64,000 bases of DNA, from contig CM045759.1 in NCBI GenBank assembly GCA_025200525.1, positions 2,604,001 through 2,668,000 on the forward strand. The letters run 5' to 3'. The position numbers and the translations under genes are program-made. Below are positions 47,890-59,640 of the stretch, one piece after another; position 1 is the stretch's first letter, and the number at the start of each line of letters is the position of its first letter. Source of the stretch: Camellia lanceoleosa (taxonomy: Eukaryota; Streptophyta; Magnoliopsida; Ericales; Theaceae). The notes under the pieces are model-generated. The model was not told the origin of the DNA. It was given only the letters and a program-made list of their open reading frames with translations, and did no database searches.

Positions 47890-49955
47890 ATGGGGAAGTA
47901 TAGATTTTTGGTAAACACACCTGGTGGTCTAGCCGAATTCCGCAAGGATTACAATATACCTGACGACGTCTAACTGACTTTAGCCGAACAAAATACCACA
48001 CCTTGGGGAAATGAGGGCTTTGTACGGCTTTGTACCTTTTACACTCCTATCCATAGTAGAAACCGGTCTACGATTTCCGGTCCAACCTTTGCTCTGTGAA
48101 TTTCTTAGGCAAACCAGGATCTGCCCAACCCAACTTTCCACCAACTCATACCAGATAATAAATGGCATAGCCGAATTAAACCGCCGAGTTGGCCTTAACC
48201 TCGGTCTAGCCGGAATATTCTACCAGTATTCCATAGGCTCCAAAGATGATGGCTGGGTCTATTACCTAAGGATACGCCGTCGCCGAGAAAAAATAATAAA
48301 AGATACGCCGGATAAAGACCTAAACGATGACGATTTTTTCTGGGTATCTGGGAATTTTGAAGACCACCAAGCCCAGATCCCAGGCCGAAGTATAAATTGG
48401 AATAAAGGAATCCCTGGTATACTTTACTTCGGTTTCCTTTCATGTTTTTCTTTTATTTCGGCCTCCATTCTGAACCGAACTAAATGTTGCTTTCATTTTC
48501 TGCAGATTCAGCGCATCTTCATTCACTTTACAACCACCCCAATCTAAACACCCTCCGCGCCGCACTACGGTACCCAGAACGGAGTTGGGCTAAGCTACTA
48601 AATTTTGAGCCGACATACAGATATAACGGTTGCCGAAAGGCCAGAGTGACTGATTTTTTATTAGAAGACGCCCCCAAACCAGACTCAACCTTGCCCCAAA
48701 TTAACCTCGTCCCTCTTATAGCCGAACAAGAAATGGCAAAAAGAAACAGAGTGAGGGCTCTTCTGACCGAAACCAACAGACCCGAATTACCACAACCAAC
48801 CCAGACAACAGAAACCATGGTGGCTCTCCCGACTCAACAGCCTTCAACATCTCGGGCAAACAAGCGCGCTCGGACTATCCCAGCCGAGCAGCATCTTGTT
48901 GACCAAGATGATACAACTCTTCTACCAAGCCCCCCGCCGAGCCCCCAGCCGGAGTCCGCCGACCGAGCTAGCTCCTCGGAGTGGAGTCCAAAATTAACTT
49001 TCCAAAACCGGGCTATCCTTGACACCGACTCAGTGGTCGTAGAGAAGGATCACGTACTGGCCTTCAATCTGGCCAAGAGTGTGTGTCTTCCAAAAGACAT
49101 GGAGCACCACTACAATCAACTGAACACCGAACTGAAGTCCATCCGGTCGTCAACGAAATCAATGATTCTGGTAAACAGGTTTTTTTCAATCTTTCTAATT
49201 TTTCTAAGTTTCAGCTCGGCTAAAAAGAAACAATTCTTTTGCAGGCCATTCAGAAAAACAATATCACACACAGGCAAGTGTTGGAGTTGAGGAAAACCAC
49301 AAGGCAGGCAATGGCGGAAGCCGAAGCTAAGACTGCCGAATTAAAACAATCACTAGCAAGGACGGTCGAGCTGGAGGCCGAGGTAATTCGTCTAACCGGA
49401 CTAGTTGCCTCGGCTAACAGTGACAAACAGCGAGCTCTTACCGAAATGAAAGATAAATATTTGTGGGAGATGGCACAGCTGGAAGGCGCTAAAGACGCCG
49501 AAATAACAGTTCTGAAGAAGAAAGCTGAAGACGCTGAGCTAAAGGGTTTCAAGGAAGGCGAGGCTACACACATCCAGTAGTGTGAAGCTGCGAAGGACTT
49601 GTTCTTCAAATGCGGCTGGAGGGGTGTTGTGGAGCACCTCAGTTGTGGGCTCGACATCGAGGTCTACAATGCTCCACAGTATTTCATTACGGCCTCACTG
49701 GCGGAGTATGCTGCCGACCTCTAGAATCAATTTCTCGAAGCGTCTGACGATGAAGAAGAAGATGAGCAAACTGAGACTCCGGTTGTTAATAAGCCTGCCA
49801 ATGATCAATCAGCTTGGTTGGAACCAGTGGTTGAAGACTTGACGACCGAAAACATGCTTCCAAGAGAGACCGGGCTTCCAACCGAGACTGCTCTAACCTC
49901 TGAAACTGGAGTCGGTGTTGATATTGAAGCCGATCTCAAAGATTTTTTTAACTAA
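47890..49955 (+). pseudogene. Antisense coding region of Tat-2, three exons, few lesions
   Basis: Opposite to pol. Exon 1 (47890-48416) starts MGKYRFLVNTPGGLAEFRKD and continues LRFPVQPLLCEFLRQTRIC, then PTQLSTNSYQIINGIAELN and DDFFWVSGNFE. Intron 48417-48505 is GT...TTTTCTGCAG. Exon 2 (48506-49170) has TLRAALRYPERSWAKLLNFE and TDFLLEDAP, then a Pro/Ser-rich linker. Intron 49171-49244 is GT...TTTTGCAG. Exon 3 (49245-49955) is a long coiled coil (QAMAEAEAKTAELKQSL) then an acidic tail (SDDEEEDEQTET) and the stop. Lesions: stop after PDDV, a frameshift near 48010, TAG at 49578 and 49721. The N-terminal part resembles the putative gypsy-type transposon (Transposase_28-like) family. Function unknown. 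Confidence 0.7.
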
Positions 49956-51286
49956 TTCTGTAATTTTTTCTTTCTTGGACTTGTAACCAGGCTGCGGCCC
50001 CTCCTGTGTACCTGTTTTTTACTTTAGTGAAAATCTTCTTTTGTGCTCAACTCTTATTCCGGTTTTTGACTTGTATGCTTGCACTTGTAATGAATTTTAC
50101 AGTGAACTCTTTTGCTCGACTGAGATCTCAGTTTGAATGCTTGCTTTCTAACTGCAATTTGTAATATCTTTTGGCAATCTGAGTAGGCTTACTAACCAAC
50201 CACTCTTTTAGCCGATATACTTATTTCGGCTGAAGAGTAAGAGTTGGTTTAATCCAGCCAACTACTTGTCAGCCGACATACTTACTTCGACTGAAGAATA
50301 ACAAGAGTTGGTCTAATCCAGCCAACCACTTTTCAGCCACACCCTTACTGCGGCTGAAGAGTACAAAGAGTTGGTTTAATCCAGCCAACCACTCTTCAGC
50401 CATACCCTTACTTCAGCTGAAGAGTACAAAGAGTTGGTTTAATCCAGCCAACCACTCTTTAGCCATACCCTTACTTTGGCTGAAGAGTATAAAGAGTTGG
50501 TTTAATCCAGCCAACCACTTTTCAGACTCTTTTGCTCGACTGAGATCTCAGTTTGAATGCTTGCTTTCTAACTGCAATTTGTAATATCTTTTGGCAATCT
50601 GAGTAGGCTTACTAGCCAACCACTCTTTTAGCCGATATACTTATTTCGACTGAAGAGTACTAAGAGTTGGTTTAATCCAGCCAACTACTTGTCAGCCGAC
50701 ATACTTACTTCGGCTGAAGAGTAACAAGAGTTGGTCTAATCCAATCAACCACTTTTCAACCATACCCTTACTGCGGCTGAAGAGTACAAAGAGTTGGTTT
50801 AATCCAGCCAACCGCTTTTCAGCCATACCCTTACTTCAGCTGAAGAGTACAAAGAGTTGGTTTAATCCAGCCAATCACTCTTCAGCCATACCCATACTTC
50901 GGCTGAAGAGTACAAAGAGTTGGTTTAATCCATCCAACCACTCTTCAGCCATAACCTTACTTCAGCTGAAGAGTACAAAGAGTTGGTTTAATCCAGCCAA
51001 CCTCTAAGTTAGTTTTTCCAGTCAACTTAGAATAAAATGTTTGGTTATTGCGACCAAACGTCCTGCAGCCTGGATCCTTATCCTGGGCTTAGGAGGGGTG
51101 TTGGTTTAATCCAGCCAACCTCTAAGTTAGTTTTTCTAGCCAACTTAGAATTTTTTTTTTTTTTTGCCCCTAACTCACTAATTTACTAAAATAAACTGTT
51201 ACAGAGAGAAATGTTTATTCTGAAAAGACAACTATTTGTTTTATTGAGAAAGGGAAAAAATTACACATACTTAAAAAAGAAAAAAG
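49956..51286. other. 3' region of Tat-2 with tandem repeats
   Basis: Begins with the 3' trailer of the antisense unit (cttgtaaccaggctgcggc). It continues into the 63-bp repeat array (50190-51010), a duplicated agttagtttttccagtcaac piece (51006-51150), and a T run at 51150-51164. Confidence 0.6.
50105..51010. repeat. 63-bp tandem array with higher-order duplication in Tat-2
   Basis: About 12 units of the type ggctgaagagtacaaagagt, then tggtttaatccagccaacca and ctcttcagccatacccttac. Each unit carries complementary CTCTTCAGCC and GGCTGAAGAG arms plus CCAAC/GTTGG, so it can fold. A leader of about 90 bp (ctcttttgctcgactgagat) plus five units is itself repeated with a 418-bp period (starts near 50105 and 50523). 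Confidence 0.88.
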
Positions 51287-52570
51287 CTAAAAATAAAATA
51301 ACTTGAAATTGGCAGTATTCCATGGCTTGGGAATTGTCTTGCCGTCCTCATCTTCTAAGTGGTATGCCCCTTTGCCTACTAATCCAACCACTTTGTAAGG
51401 TCCTTCCCAATTAGGCCCTAACTTGCCATCTCCGGGCACCAGGGTGTTTCCTATCACTTTGTGCAGTACCCAATCTCCGATCTTGAATTGTCTTGGATGA
51501 ACTGTCTTGTTGTATTTCCTGGATAACTCTTGTTGGTATGAGGCAATGTGAACCAGTGCTTTTTCTCTTCTTTTTTCTACAAGGTCGAACTCCAATGTTA
51601 TGGCCTCGCTATTCAAGTCTGGATCAAAATTCTCGCTTCGAATCGTGGGGAGGCCAACTTCCAGTGGGATTACTGCCTCCATACCATAGGCTAAAGAGAA
51701 TGGTGTTTCTCCTGTTGATCGCCGAGGTGTGGTGCGATAAGCCCATAAAACATGAGGGAGCTCTTCTGCCCACTTGGCTTTTGCTTTCTCTAACCTTTTT
51801 CTTTAATCCATCCAAGACTACCTCGTTTGAAGCTTCTGCCTGTCCATTTGCTTGGGGATATGCCGGTGTAAAGTTGTAGAACTCTATCTTGTACTCTTCA
51901 CAAAAGCCTCTGAAGATTCTGCCGTCGAACTGAGTGCCGTTGTCTGATATTAGTGCGTTTGGTATGCCAAATCGAGTGATGATATTCTGCCAGACAAACT
52001 TTTTCACATATTTTTCCTTGATTGACGCCAAGGCTTCTACTTCCACCCATTTTGTGAAGTAGTCGGTTGCTGCAAGAAAGAACTTCCTGTTTTCTGGTGC
52101 TGTTGGAAGTGGTCCTACTATGTCCAATCCCCACATTGCGAAGGGCCATGGGCTAGTTAGAGGTAGGAGTTCTCTGGCAGGTTAGTGTATTTGGTGTGCG
52201 AACTTCTGACACTTCTCGCACTTTTTGACATACTTTTCTGAATCCGCTTGCATGTATGGCCACCAATATCCTTGTGAAATTGCCCTGTATGGTAGTGATC
52301 TTTCTCCTTAATGGCTTCCGCAAACGCCCTCACGTATTTTGAACAAGAATGCTTCCACTTTGCTGGGATGTACACACTTTAGATAGGGTCCTGAGAATGA
52401 CTTTTTGTATAATGCCAAAGATGGGAAGAGCCAAAATCGCTGCGACTTCGCTCTTATTCTGTTGGCTTCTTTTTTCTCTTCTGGTAAGATGCCATCTTTT
52501 AAGAACAGGATGATGAAATCCATCCAAGAGGGGCCTAGCTCTGCGCAACATACCTCTTCTGCTTCGGGGT
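51287..52570 (-). pseudogene. Integrase of Tat-2
   Basis: The zinc-binding start (SKVEAFLFKIREGVCGSH) is followed by a broken stretch. The catalytic core at 51624-52136 keeps all three acidic residues: ATDYFTKW (D), ISDNGTQF (D) and QANGQAEASNE (E). A frameshift near 51800 in a Lys-rich codon run (GLKKKVRES) separates it from the C-terminal part. That part is open at 51287-51682 (GDWVLHKVIGNTLVPGDGKL, then IPKPWNTANFKLFYF). Closest in layout to the Tat-1 copy but better preserved. Confidence 0.85.
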
Positions 52571-52985
52571 CTTCAATGCTTGGTCTAGGTAGGTAGTCGA
52601 TCAGCAATGGATGAGGGATGAAAGTGTCTGCCATTGAGGCAAAGCCTGCTAGTTCGTCCGCTCTGCTATTTTCCTCCCTACCGATTTGTTCTATCCTAAC
52701 TACTTCAAATTTCTTGATCTCTGTTTTGACCAATTCTTGGTATTTGGCCATCATGTCATCCTTTGCTTCATAGTCGCCAGATATTTGGTTTACCACCAGC
52801 TATGAGTCGCTGTAAGCCATTAGCTCGGTGGCCTTCATGAAGAATGCTGATTTGAGGCTTGCAAGAAGCGCTTCATACTCCGCTTCGTTGTTTGATGCTG
52901 GGAAGCCAAGGTTGATTGCCTACTCCACCACTAGGCCGTCTAGAGAGATGAGGATGACGCCGAGCCCTGCTCCATGCTGGTTGGA
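52571..52985 (-). pseudogene. Archaeal-type RNase H of Tat-2
   Basis: [54 protein letters not shown] and ENSRADELAGFAS give the D-E-D-D set of an active-type domain. Two TAG stops lie after LVVE and after AYSDS. Both are consistent with former CAG codons. Confidence 0.85.
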
Positions 52986-53760
52986 TGCTCCATCCACGAA
53001 GAGCTTCCACATCTCTCCAACGAACAATTTCGAGCAAGTGGAGAGATCAGATGATGCCTTGGGATCTTCCATGTTGCTGGTGTCTTCTTCAATGTCCATG
53101 CTCGCCGTCTGTCCCTCGCTATTTGATTGTACCAAGTTTTTGTTTGTTGGTGAGTTTAGACTTGGTGCAGCATGGTTTGCCTTTTCTTTCCTTGCTTCGC
53201 TTTGGTCCGCCTTGGCGTCTGGCTGAGTATCCTGCACCAGGGGTTGCGCTATTCTGGCGTCAACTTCCATCCCTAGTTCGTCTGTTTCAGTCAGGTCGAC
53301 TGGGCAGATGTGATGACTTCCTAGTGTGAATTCTGTGACAAAATCTGCCAATGCTTGAGCTTTTATTGCGGTTCTGGGTTGGAACTTGATGTCGTATTGT
53401 CCCAACTCTACCGCCCACTTCAAGATTCGCCCAGAAAAGTTTTCCCTTTTAAACAAAGCCTTTAATGGGAAGGCTGTTAGGACGACTATGGAGTGGGCGT
53501 GAAAGTAGTGCGACAACTTTCTTGAGGCCATCATCAAGGCCAATGCCAGTTTTTCCAGTGGTAAGTACCTTGTTTCGGCGCCCAGTAATGTCTTGCTGAC
53601 ATAATAGATGGGCAGATGTTGGATTCCTTCTGCGCGGACCAACACTGCGCTAATTGCGTGCTGGGAGACTGTCAGGTATAGGAAGAGTTCTTCTTCAGGT
53701 ACTGGGGTGACAAGTAGTGGTGGAGAAGACATGTATTCTTTTAAGCTTTCCAAGGCATGG
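52986..53760 (-). pseudogene. Ty3-type RNase H of Tat-2 and linker
   Basis: An open stretch with ESLKEYMSSPPLLVTPVPEE, LFLYLTVSQHAISAVLVRAE, YLPLEKLALALMMASRKL and FQPRTAIKAQALADFVTEF, then an acidic linker of about 100 residues to the second RNase H. No stop within the domain itself. Confidence 0.85.
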
Positions 53761-53799
53761 TCGCATTCTTCGTCCTACTCAAATTTGGCCTTTAAGGCA

Positions 53800-54872
53800 T
53801 GAAAAAATGGTCGTAGTCTATTTGACGACCGGCTTATACACCGATTGAGCCTTGTTGCCATGCCGTGAGATCTTTGCACTTCTTTCTTGAGTTTGGTCTC
53901 TCCAACTCCTGGATTGCTTTGATCTGGGAGGGGTCTGCTTCGATACCTCGGTTGGTCACTAGGAAGCCTAGGAATTTGCCAGATCCTACTCCGAACGCAC
54001 ACTTAGATGCATTGAGGCGCAACTTGTGCTTCTTCAGGATCTCAAACATCTCACCTAGGTCCTTGAGGTGGTCATTCTCGTCCTTGCTCTAGACCACCAT
54101 GTCGTCGATGTAAGCCTCCATTGTTCTGCCTAACAATGGTTCGAACATCTTTGTGACCATCCGTTGGAATGTCGCCCCTGCGTTCTTTAGGCCAAAGGGC
54201 ATGACCTTGTAACAATACAATCCTCTTGGAGTTGTAAAGGATATGACCTCCTGGTCTGGTTCATGCATGGCGATTTGGTGGTAGCCTCTGTATGCATCCA
54301 GAAAGCTAAGTCGGTTATGCCCCGCCGTTAGGTCTACCAGTTGATCTATCCGTGGTAAAGGAAAGCTGTCTTTTGGGCACGCTTTGTTGACTGTTTTGTA
54401 GTCGACGCAGACGCGTCACTTGCCATTCTTCTTTGGCACTATGACTGTGTTGGAGATCCATCTTGGGTAGTACACTTCTCTAATTGCTCCTGCCTCCAGC
54501 AGGTTTCCTACTTCTTCCGTCACTATCTCGGCATGGTGGAGTGCTGATCTGCGTGTGCATTGAATGATTGGTCTGGCAGATAGGTGGACATTGAGTTGGT
54601 GACAGATGAAGTTGGGATCGATGCCTGGCATATCGTATGGTGTCCAGGCGAACACTTCGATGTTAGAGGTCAAAAATTTCAATACCTCTAATCTCTCGGT
54701 GCTGGACAACGACGAACCGAGTAGAAAGAACTTATCCGGGTTCTTTTCATCTATTCTTACTTCTACCAAGTCTTCCACCACTTTCTGATCGGCTGCTTTG
54801 CCGACATCTGCGAATAGTTCATTGCTCTCAGGTTCTTCCACCGAATGAACGTATCCCTTGGCAACGCGGCTG
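53800..54872 (-). pseudogene. Reverse transcriptase of Tat-2
   Basis: The region upstream of RT (VEDLVEVRIDEKNPDKFFLL) and then DMPGIDPNFICHQLNVHL, NTVIVPKKNGK, a TGA, RVCVDYKTVNKACPKDSF, FLDAYRGYHQIAM, CYKVMPFGLKNAGATFQRMV and the active-site AYIDDMVV, then a TAG and [20 protein letters not shown]. The catalytic YIDD is kept. The frame at its 5' end runs into the 27-bp LTR remnant and flanking DNA, so the apparent start at 54946 is an artefact of the deletion. Confidence 0.85.
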
Positions 54873-54899
54873 CCAATTTGCATATAAATTACCCTCTCA
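54873..54899 (-). repeat. 27-bp remnant of the Tat-2 5' LTR
   Basis: ccaatttgcatataaattac plus cctctca matches the matching end of the 3' LTR (46631-46657) with two or three changes. It sits exactly between the RT gene and the TSD AGAAT. Confidence 0.8.
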
Positions 54900-55428
54900 A
54901 GAATATAAGAAAATTTTAATTGGAAACTCTCTTTCAAGGGTCTCATCTTGTGAGGAATCCCATTAAGAGTCTAAAATTATTGTAAAAGTCTCCACTTATT
55001 TGTAAGAAAAAAATTCTTTCAAAAAAACTCAAGAAATTCATGTAAGATTCAATCAAATATATTGGAGGGAATATTGAAATTTTGATATCCCTCCAAAATT
55101 TTTGCTCTTATTTCAATCAAATTATTTGAATTAAAATCATATAGAGAGAATATTAAATATTTGATTTCCTCTTCCAAAATTAAAATGAATAATATTTTAA
55201 AATATATTTTTATATTTTTCAGTAAAAAAAATATTAGGACAAATATTTAAGATAATTTAATATTTTTAATTTGTAATTTTATTACTTATATTTTTATTTA
55301 AATATAATTTTAATTTATTTATTATATCACGATTCGATTTCAGTTCAACCGTGTTGAACCGGTGACCCAATCACCGGATCCCTTTTTCGATTCGCTCACC
55401 GATTTGGTTTTTAAAATATTGCCTACAA

Positions 55429-57401
55429 GTATTCGCATGCTTTTATAAAGTTTTGTAACATTATTTGTGATTTGTCATACGTTTTGTCATGCCCTCATAA
55501 ATAAAAGATTTAAAGATTTTTTTTAAAAAAAATTAACAATTTAAGTTTTATGATTTACTTACAATGATATGACAAAAGAGTTACAACTTATATGATTAGA
55601 TTTATAATAAATTAAAAGGTGACATATAATATGTCATATTGTAAGAATAATTATGGTACAAATTGTGGGTATCAAGTTTTTTTCATAAAGAAATTTTTTC
55701 CAATAGTGATCAAATCTTTAGTTAAAATTTGATAATAAACTTGGCACAAATTTTGAGCCAAAGCCAAATTTGGTACAATTTTTGTCATAATCTGCCTTCG
55801 TTAAATTTCTCACATCAATGAGTGTAATTATGAAATCACTAGATGCTTCTTAAAATTGAGAATGTGATGTTTTTCATTGTATTATTGTATTAAATTAGAT
55901 GTATCGTTGTGTTCACATCAATATATTTATTTTAAAATGAGATATTTAGGAAGGTCTTAAAATGAGGCATTTACTAATAAATTTTATATTCAAAAGTCTT
56001 AAAATGAGACATTTACTAATAAATCTTATATTTATGATCAGTAATGTTAGGTATCATGAAAAATCTTTCATGAAAATAATTATGAAAGTTTTGTGACCCT
56101 TAGATTATACTTAGAATAAAACACCATACATTAATCAAGATAATTCAAGAATCATAAATATTTCATAGTCATTTTCATGAAATCTTATATTCATGATCCT
56201 TAATTTTTCTCATTTATGATTTATGGAGCATTTGGTCCTATAAATATTCTTATGAACCCATAAGTTTTATTTTACATTAAAATCTCTCGAATGAAATATA
56301 CTCACATTTAAAAACATGATAAGACAATAATAAATACATTAAAATATAAATTAAGGTCTATGCTATTGTCCTATTATTATAACTTATAAAATAGAAATAA
56401 TTTACATAAATTGATTATTGAGGGAGAATGGTCCTTTTAATTTTTACCCTATAATTATTAGCTTTTCATTTAGAAGAAGTTACACTAAATAATCCATTTA
56501 TATTGGTGTTAAGAAACAACAAGAAGGATTACAATTATTACAAAAAAAGAAAAAACAAAACAGAAGTTAATAATAATACTTGATGGCCACCATTTTCTTC
56601 TCATTTACCATAAGAACAGATTTGAGTGGTGTCATGTATTATATATATTACATTAGTAATAGTAAAATAAATTAATAAATAAAAAATTACATGTGTATTT
56701 ACCTTTTCAAAATTTGAATTCTAGATCCATTAATGTACTATTAATACATGAGATAATAAATAAATATTATCATCATAGTATTATTATATATCTATATATA
56801 TATATAAGTAAAAATAAAACTTTTATTTACAATTTATCTATCTCGTTATCTGTCTATCTATCTATACTATTTATATAAATAGATATAGTGGTCTCTTAAA
56901 AAACTCTGAACCCTCAATCCTAACATCTTACAAAACTCTTTCTTATGTGACACATCCATTATTCTATTTTTCTGTTTTTTATATTTTTTTATTAATTTAT
57001 GTGTTCGAAGGAGGACACTCCATTTTAATCCAAAATGTAACTAAACTTGATTATATAACTCTACAACATTTTTGTTTACATTTTTATTTTTTATTTGAGA
57101 TCTTCAAGTGTTCAAATTTACTTATTTGCATATATGTTTTACGTTTTTAAATGATTTTCTTTTTTTTTTTTTTTTGCAGTAAAAATTCATCTATACAAAG
57201 GAACATTTGAAGTGCAAGATTAGATCTCAAATCCCTTATAAATATGCCAATAAACTATTTTGCTTTCAACTCATAATAGTTTATATAACGAAGATCAATT
57301 GTAGATAGGGTATTTTGGACTCATTCTATAACGCCCCAAAGTAAATAACATAAGAAAACTCAACATATTCCAACAACATGATCTTATTTCCAATTTAATA
57401 A
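55429..57401. other. AT-rich intergenic DNA, no gene
   Basis: Contains the MITE at 56048-56211, a (TA)n at 56786-56805, a (CTAT)n microsatellite at 56837-56870, and a T run followed by gcag at 57160-57179 that mimics a splice acceptor. A block at 55884-55930 (gttcacatcaatatattt) resembles 45330-45365. Confidence 0.5.
56048..56211. mobile_element. Palindromic MITE (TAGGTATCATGAAA ends), copy 2
   Basis: taggtatcatgaaaaatctt at the left pairs with the tcatgatccttaa-type right end. The interior carries gtgacccttagattatactt, which matches copy 1 (37899-38052) in the opposite orientation. Confidence 0.65.
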
Positions 57402-59065
57402 CTTCTATTTAGGAATGGCAACGGGCCGGGACGGGGCCGGGGATCACACTTCCCGTCTCCGATCCCCAATGGTAGAAATTTTTCCGTCCCTGGTCTCGAT
57501 CCCCGACGGGGAGCCTATCACCACTCCCGCCCCCGTCCCTCAATGAGGATTGGGTTTCCTTGACCCCGATAATTGCCCAACTAAAAAAAAAAAAAAAAAA
57601 ACAACAACAACATAAACATCCAACAGATCTGAGCACACATACTCATCAACAAGTTGACAACAACAACATCATCAACAGTACAGATCTGCATAAAAAATAA
57701 AAATAAAAAATCTGCCTTTTATTTTTACCAAATAGTGCAATTATTTTTGAACTTTTATTTTTATTTATGCAGATTTGCCTTTTTTTTTTTTTTTTTTTTT
57801 GATGAAAGGTAGATCTGAGCTATGTAAAAAAAAAAAATCTAACACATCATTTTCTTCATCTTCATCTTCATCAGATCTGAGCTCAGATGGATGAAGCGAC
57901 AGAAGCGACGGAATGAAGGGACGACGGCAATCGGAGGGAGGCAGAGAGATCGGCGTGAGGCAGATCGGAGGGAGGCAGTGATGGAGATCAAGGTGTGAGG
58001 CAGTGAGGTCAGAAGGAGGGAGATCGGCGTGGGAGTGAGGGAGATCCGAGGGAGGGGAGGGTTTTAGAGAGAGAGAGAGTGAGAGAGAGATGGAATAAAC
58101 TGAGTCCACACAGAATAGGAAACATATATATAGGGAGGGGTATAACTGTAATTTCATACCGGGGCAAACAGGGACGGGATTCGAGGACAGGGACGGAAAT
58201 GGGGTGGGTCCAGGGTTGGGGAAGGTATCACCGTCCCCGGCCCGAAAATGATCGGGGATTTATTTTTTAATACCATCCCCGGCCCGTAGGGATTTTTTTT
58301 CTGGAAAAAACCATTCCATTCAGCATCAGGGGGTCGGGTCCTCGTCGGGCCAGTTTCAAATTGTCATCCCTACTTCTATTGCATAAATGTATATGGGATA
58401 TAATGCCTCCTCATTAACATCATCATCAAATCTCTAACATTTGTATTCATTATACTCTAGAAATTTACAAAAGCATTCCACATGCAATTATATATTCAAC
58501 ATTTCTTAGAATATGAATCTATAGCATGTGGCATATTAAGTCAAAAACAACTTAATCAAGGGCTACAAGTTCCAAGGCTTATATCCAGTTACACAAATGG
58601 TTATCAAACTCATACATGTAAAGCCTTCGGCTTATCAAAAATAACAAGAAAAGAAAAAAGAGCATTGTGCCCTCAAAATACACTCTACGCCTTTAACTCG
58701 GCGATATCACCTTGTCCTGCATAAAATCCACTAGAGTGAGTACAAAGCCCAGTAGGAAGATCTTAACAAAGTATATACACTTTATACAATCTATCGAGAT
58801 GAATGCATATGTTATGTCATGCTCACAAGATATTTCTCTATCTTTTAAAAATCTTGTGCACAATGCAAATTTGAAAATACAACAATTCAATAATTTTAAT
58901 ATAGTTCGAGGGGTGGTAAATGCTACTCAAGTAATCCTTAGGTTGGTATCTGCAAGTAGGCATATCAAGCACAACCAATCGCCACTTTACCGGTTGCTAA
59001 CCGGAAGGCACGTGGTACCTTCTCTGTGCGTATTTTCGGTCTTTCACCATAGACACTCAAACCAA
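57332..59065 (-). repeat. Possible LTR remnant interrupted by hAT element
   Basis: The left edge ataacgccccaaagtaaata and the segment gtgagtacaaagcccagtag (58735-58754) resemble the start and the gtgagctaaagcccagtgaa block of the gag-only LTR family (12546 and following). The rest is too diverged to prove. It is bounded on the right by the CACTA terminus at 59066. Confidence 0.3.
57410..58372. mobile_element. hAT-type element with perfect 8-bp TSD
   Basis: Starts TAGGAATGGCAACGGGCC and ends GCCAGTTTCAAATTGTCATC then CCTA, the usual TAGGGATGNCAA-type hAT ends. Flanks are identical CTTCTATT (57402-57409 and 58373-58380). Subterminal regions are GC-rich (ccccgtccct, ccccggcccg) and inverted. 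The interior has a GA/CT-rich stretch and no transposase, so it is non-autonomous. The Ser/Leu/Pro-rich frames on the minus strand are low complexity. Confidence 0.92.
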
Positions 59066-59499
59066 CACTACAAGAAATTACACTTTTAGCAACTAAATTT
59101 TTAGTCGCCAAAAGTCATATTTTAGTCGCCGAAAAGTTTTCCCGACTAAATAGTTTGGTCGCAGGAAGATTGTCAGGAAAGGTATTTGGCGACTAAAAAA
59201 CATTTAGTTGCCGAAAATCCTAAATTGGCGATTAAACAACTAGTCGCCAAAAGTAAACGTATTGGCGACAAAAAAAACTTTAGTCGTTGATAGGCTAAAT
59301 TGGCGACTAATCTTTTAGTCGCCAAAAGCTTTCAAAAAAAAATTAATGTCGCATTTTCAGCGACTAAAACATTTAGTTGCCAAAACTAAAATTATTTAGG
59401 ACGACTAATTTATTTAGTAGCCAAAAAGTTTTTTTTGTTCTTCTTATTTTTTTTAGCTACTAAATGTTTTAGTCACCTCAAGTGTAATTTTTTTTAGGG

Positions 59500-59640
59500 T
59501 CCTGTTATGGTGTGCAACCCTTTAAGGTTGCACACCATATGCAACTAACACAAAAAGTGTAAGTGTAAGGTATAAACATAAAACAGGACGGTAAACAGAA
59601 AGGCGTAAGTGTAAGGTGTAAGTTGTACACTTAAGAAAAG
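59500..59640 (-). repeat. Short repeat with perfect terminal hairpin, copy 2
   Basis: At 59507-59538, ATGGTGTGCAACC - ctttaa - GGTTGCACACCAT is a perfect 13-bp stem with 6-nt loop. The adjoining taaggtataaacataaaaca block matches 34663-34803 in reverse. On minus, the stem is followed about 9 nt later by CTAA. Confidence 0.75.

Larger units (their letters stand above)
45925..54899 (-). mobile_element. Tat-type Ty3/gypsy retrotransposon (Tat-2), 5' end deleted
   Basis: The outer ends are bounded by a perfect 5-bp TSD, AGAAT (45920-45924 and 54900-54904). On the minus strand it reads: 27 bp of 5' LTR, RT, RNase H, archaeal-type RNase H, integrase, tandem repeats, a plus-strand antisense coding relic, polypurine tract, 3' LTR. 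The 5' LTR beyond its first 27 bp, plus primer site, gag and protease, are missing. Tat membership follows from the double RNase H. Frames are interrupted but less decayed than in Tat-1. Confidence 0.88.
45704..55419. mobile_element. TIR element (hAT/MULE-like) split by Tat-2
   Basis: The left end aaggttttgaaaactggatt with nearby CG-rich gattgaaccgtcgatcgg mirrors the right end (tttcgattcgctcaccgatt, then ggtttttaaaatatt). Both ends resemble the common plant family with GGTTTTGAAAACCGGACCGG-type termini. Flanks TGCCTACCA (45695-45703) and TGCCTACAA (55420-55428) form a TSD with one change. Removing Tat-2 leaves about 740 bp, noncoding and AT-rich. Confidence 0.65.

Noticed and set aside
48528..49657. 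Minus-strand frames of 96, 63 and 135 residues
   Set aside because: Shadows of the plus-strand antisense coding region of Tat-2, which has splice sites and family similarity.
54873..54946. N-terminal 23 residues of the RT frame as a real protein start
   Set aside because: This part comes from the 27-bp LTR remnant and flanking DNA beyond the TSD, so it is not native to the element's protein.
45704..55419. Treating the left and right flanks of Tat-2 as a segmental duplication
   Set aside because: The similarity is inverted and ends in a near-identical TSD, so a single TIR element split by Tat-2 explains it better.
57765..58157. 130-residue Ser/Leu/Pro-rich frame inside the hAT element
   Set aside because: Low-complexity CT-rich sequence, with a poly-Lys tail from an A/T run.
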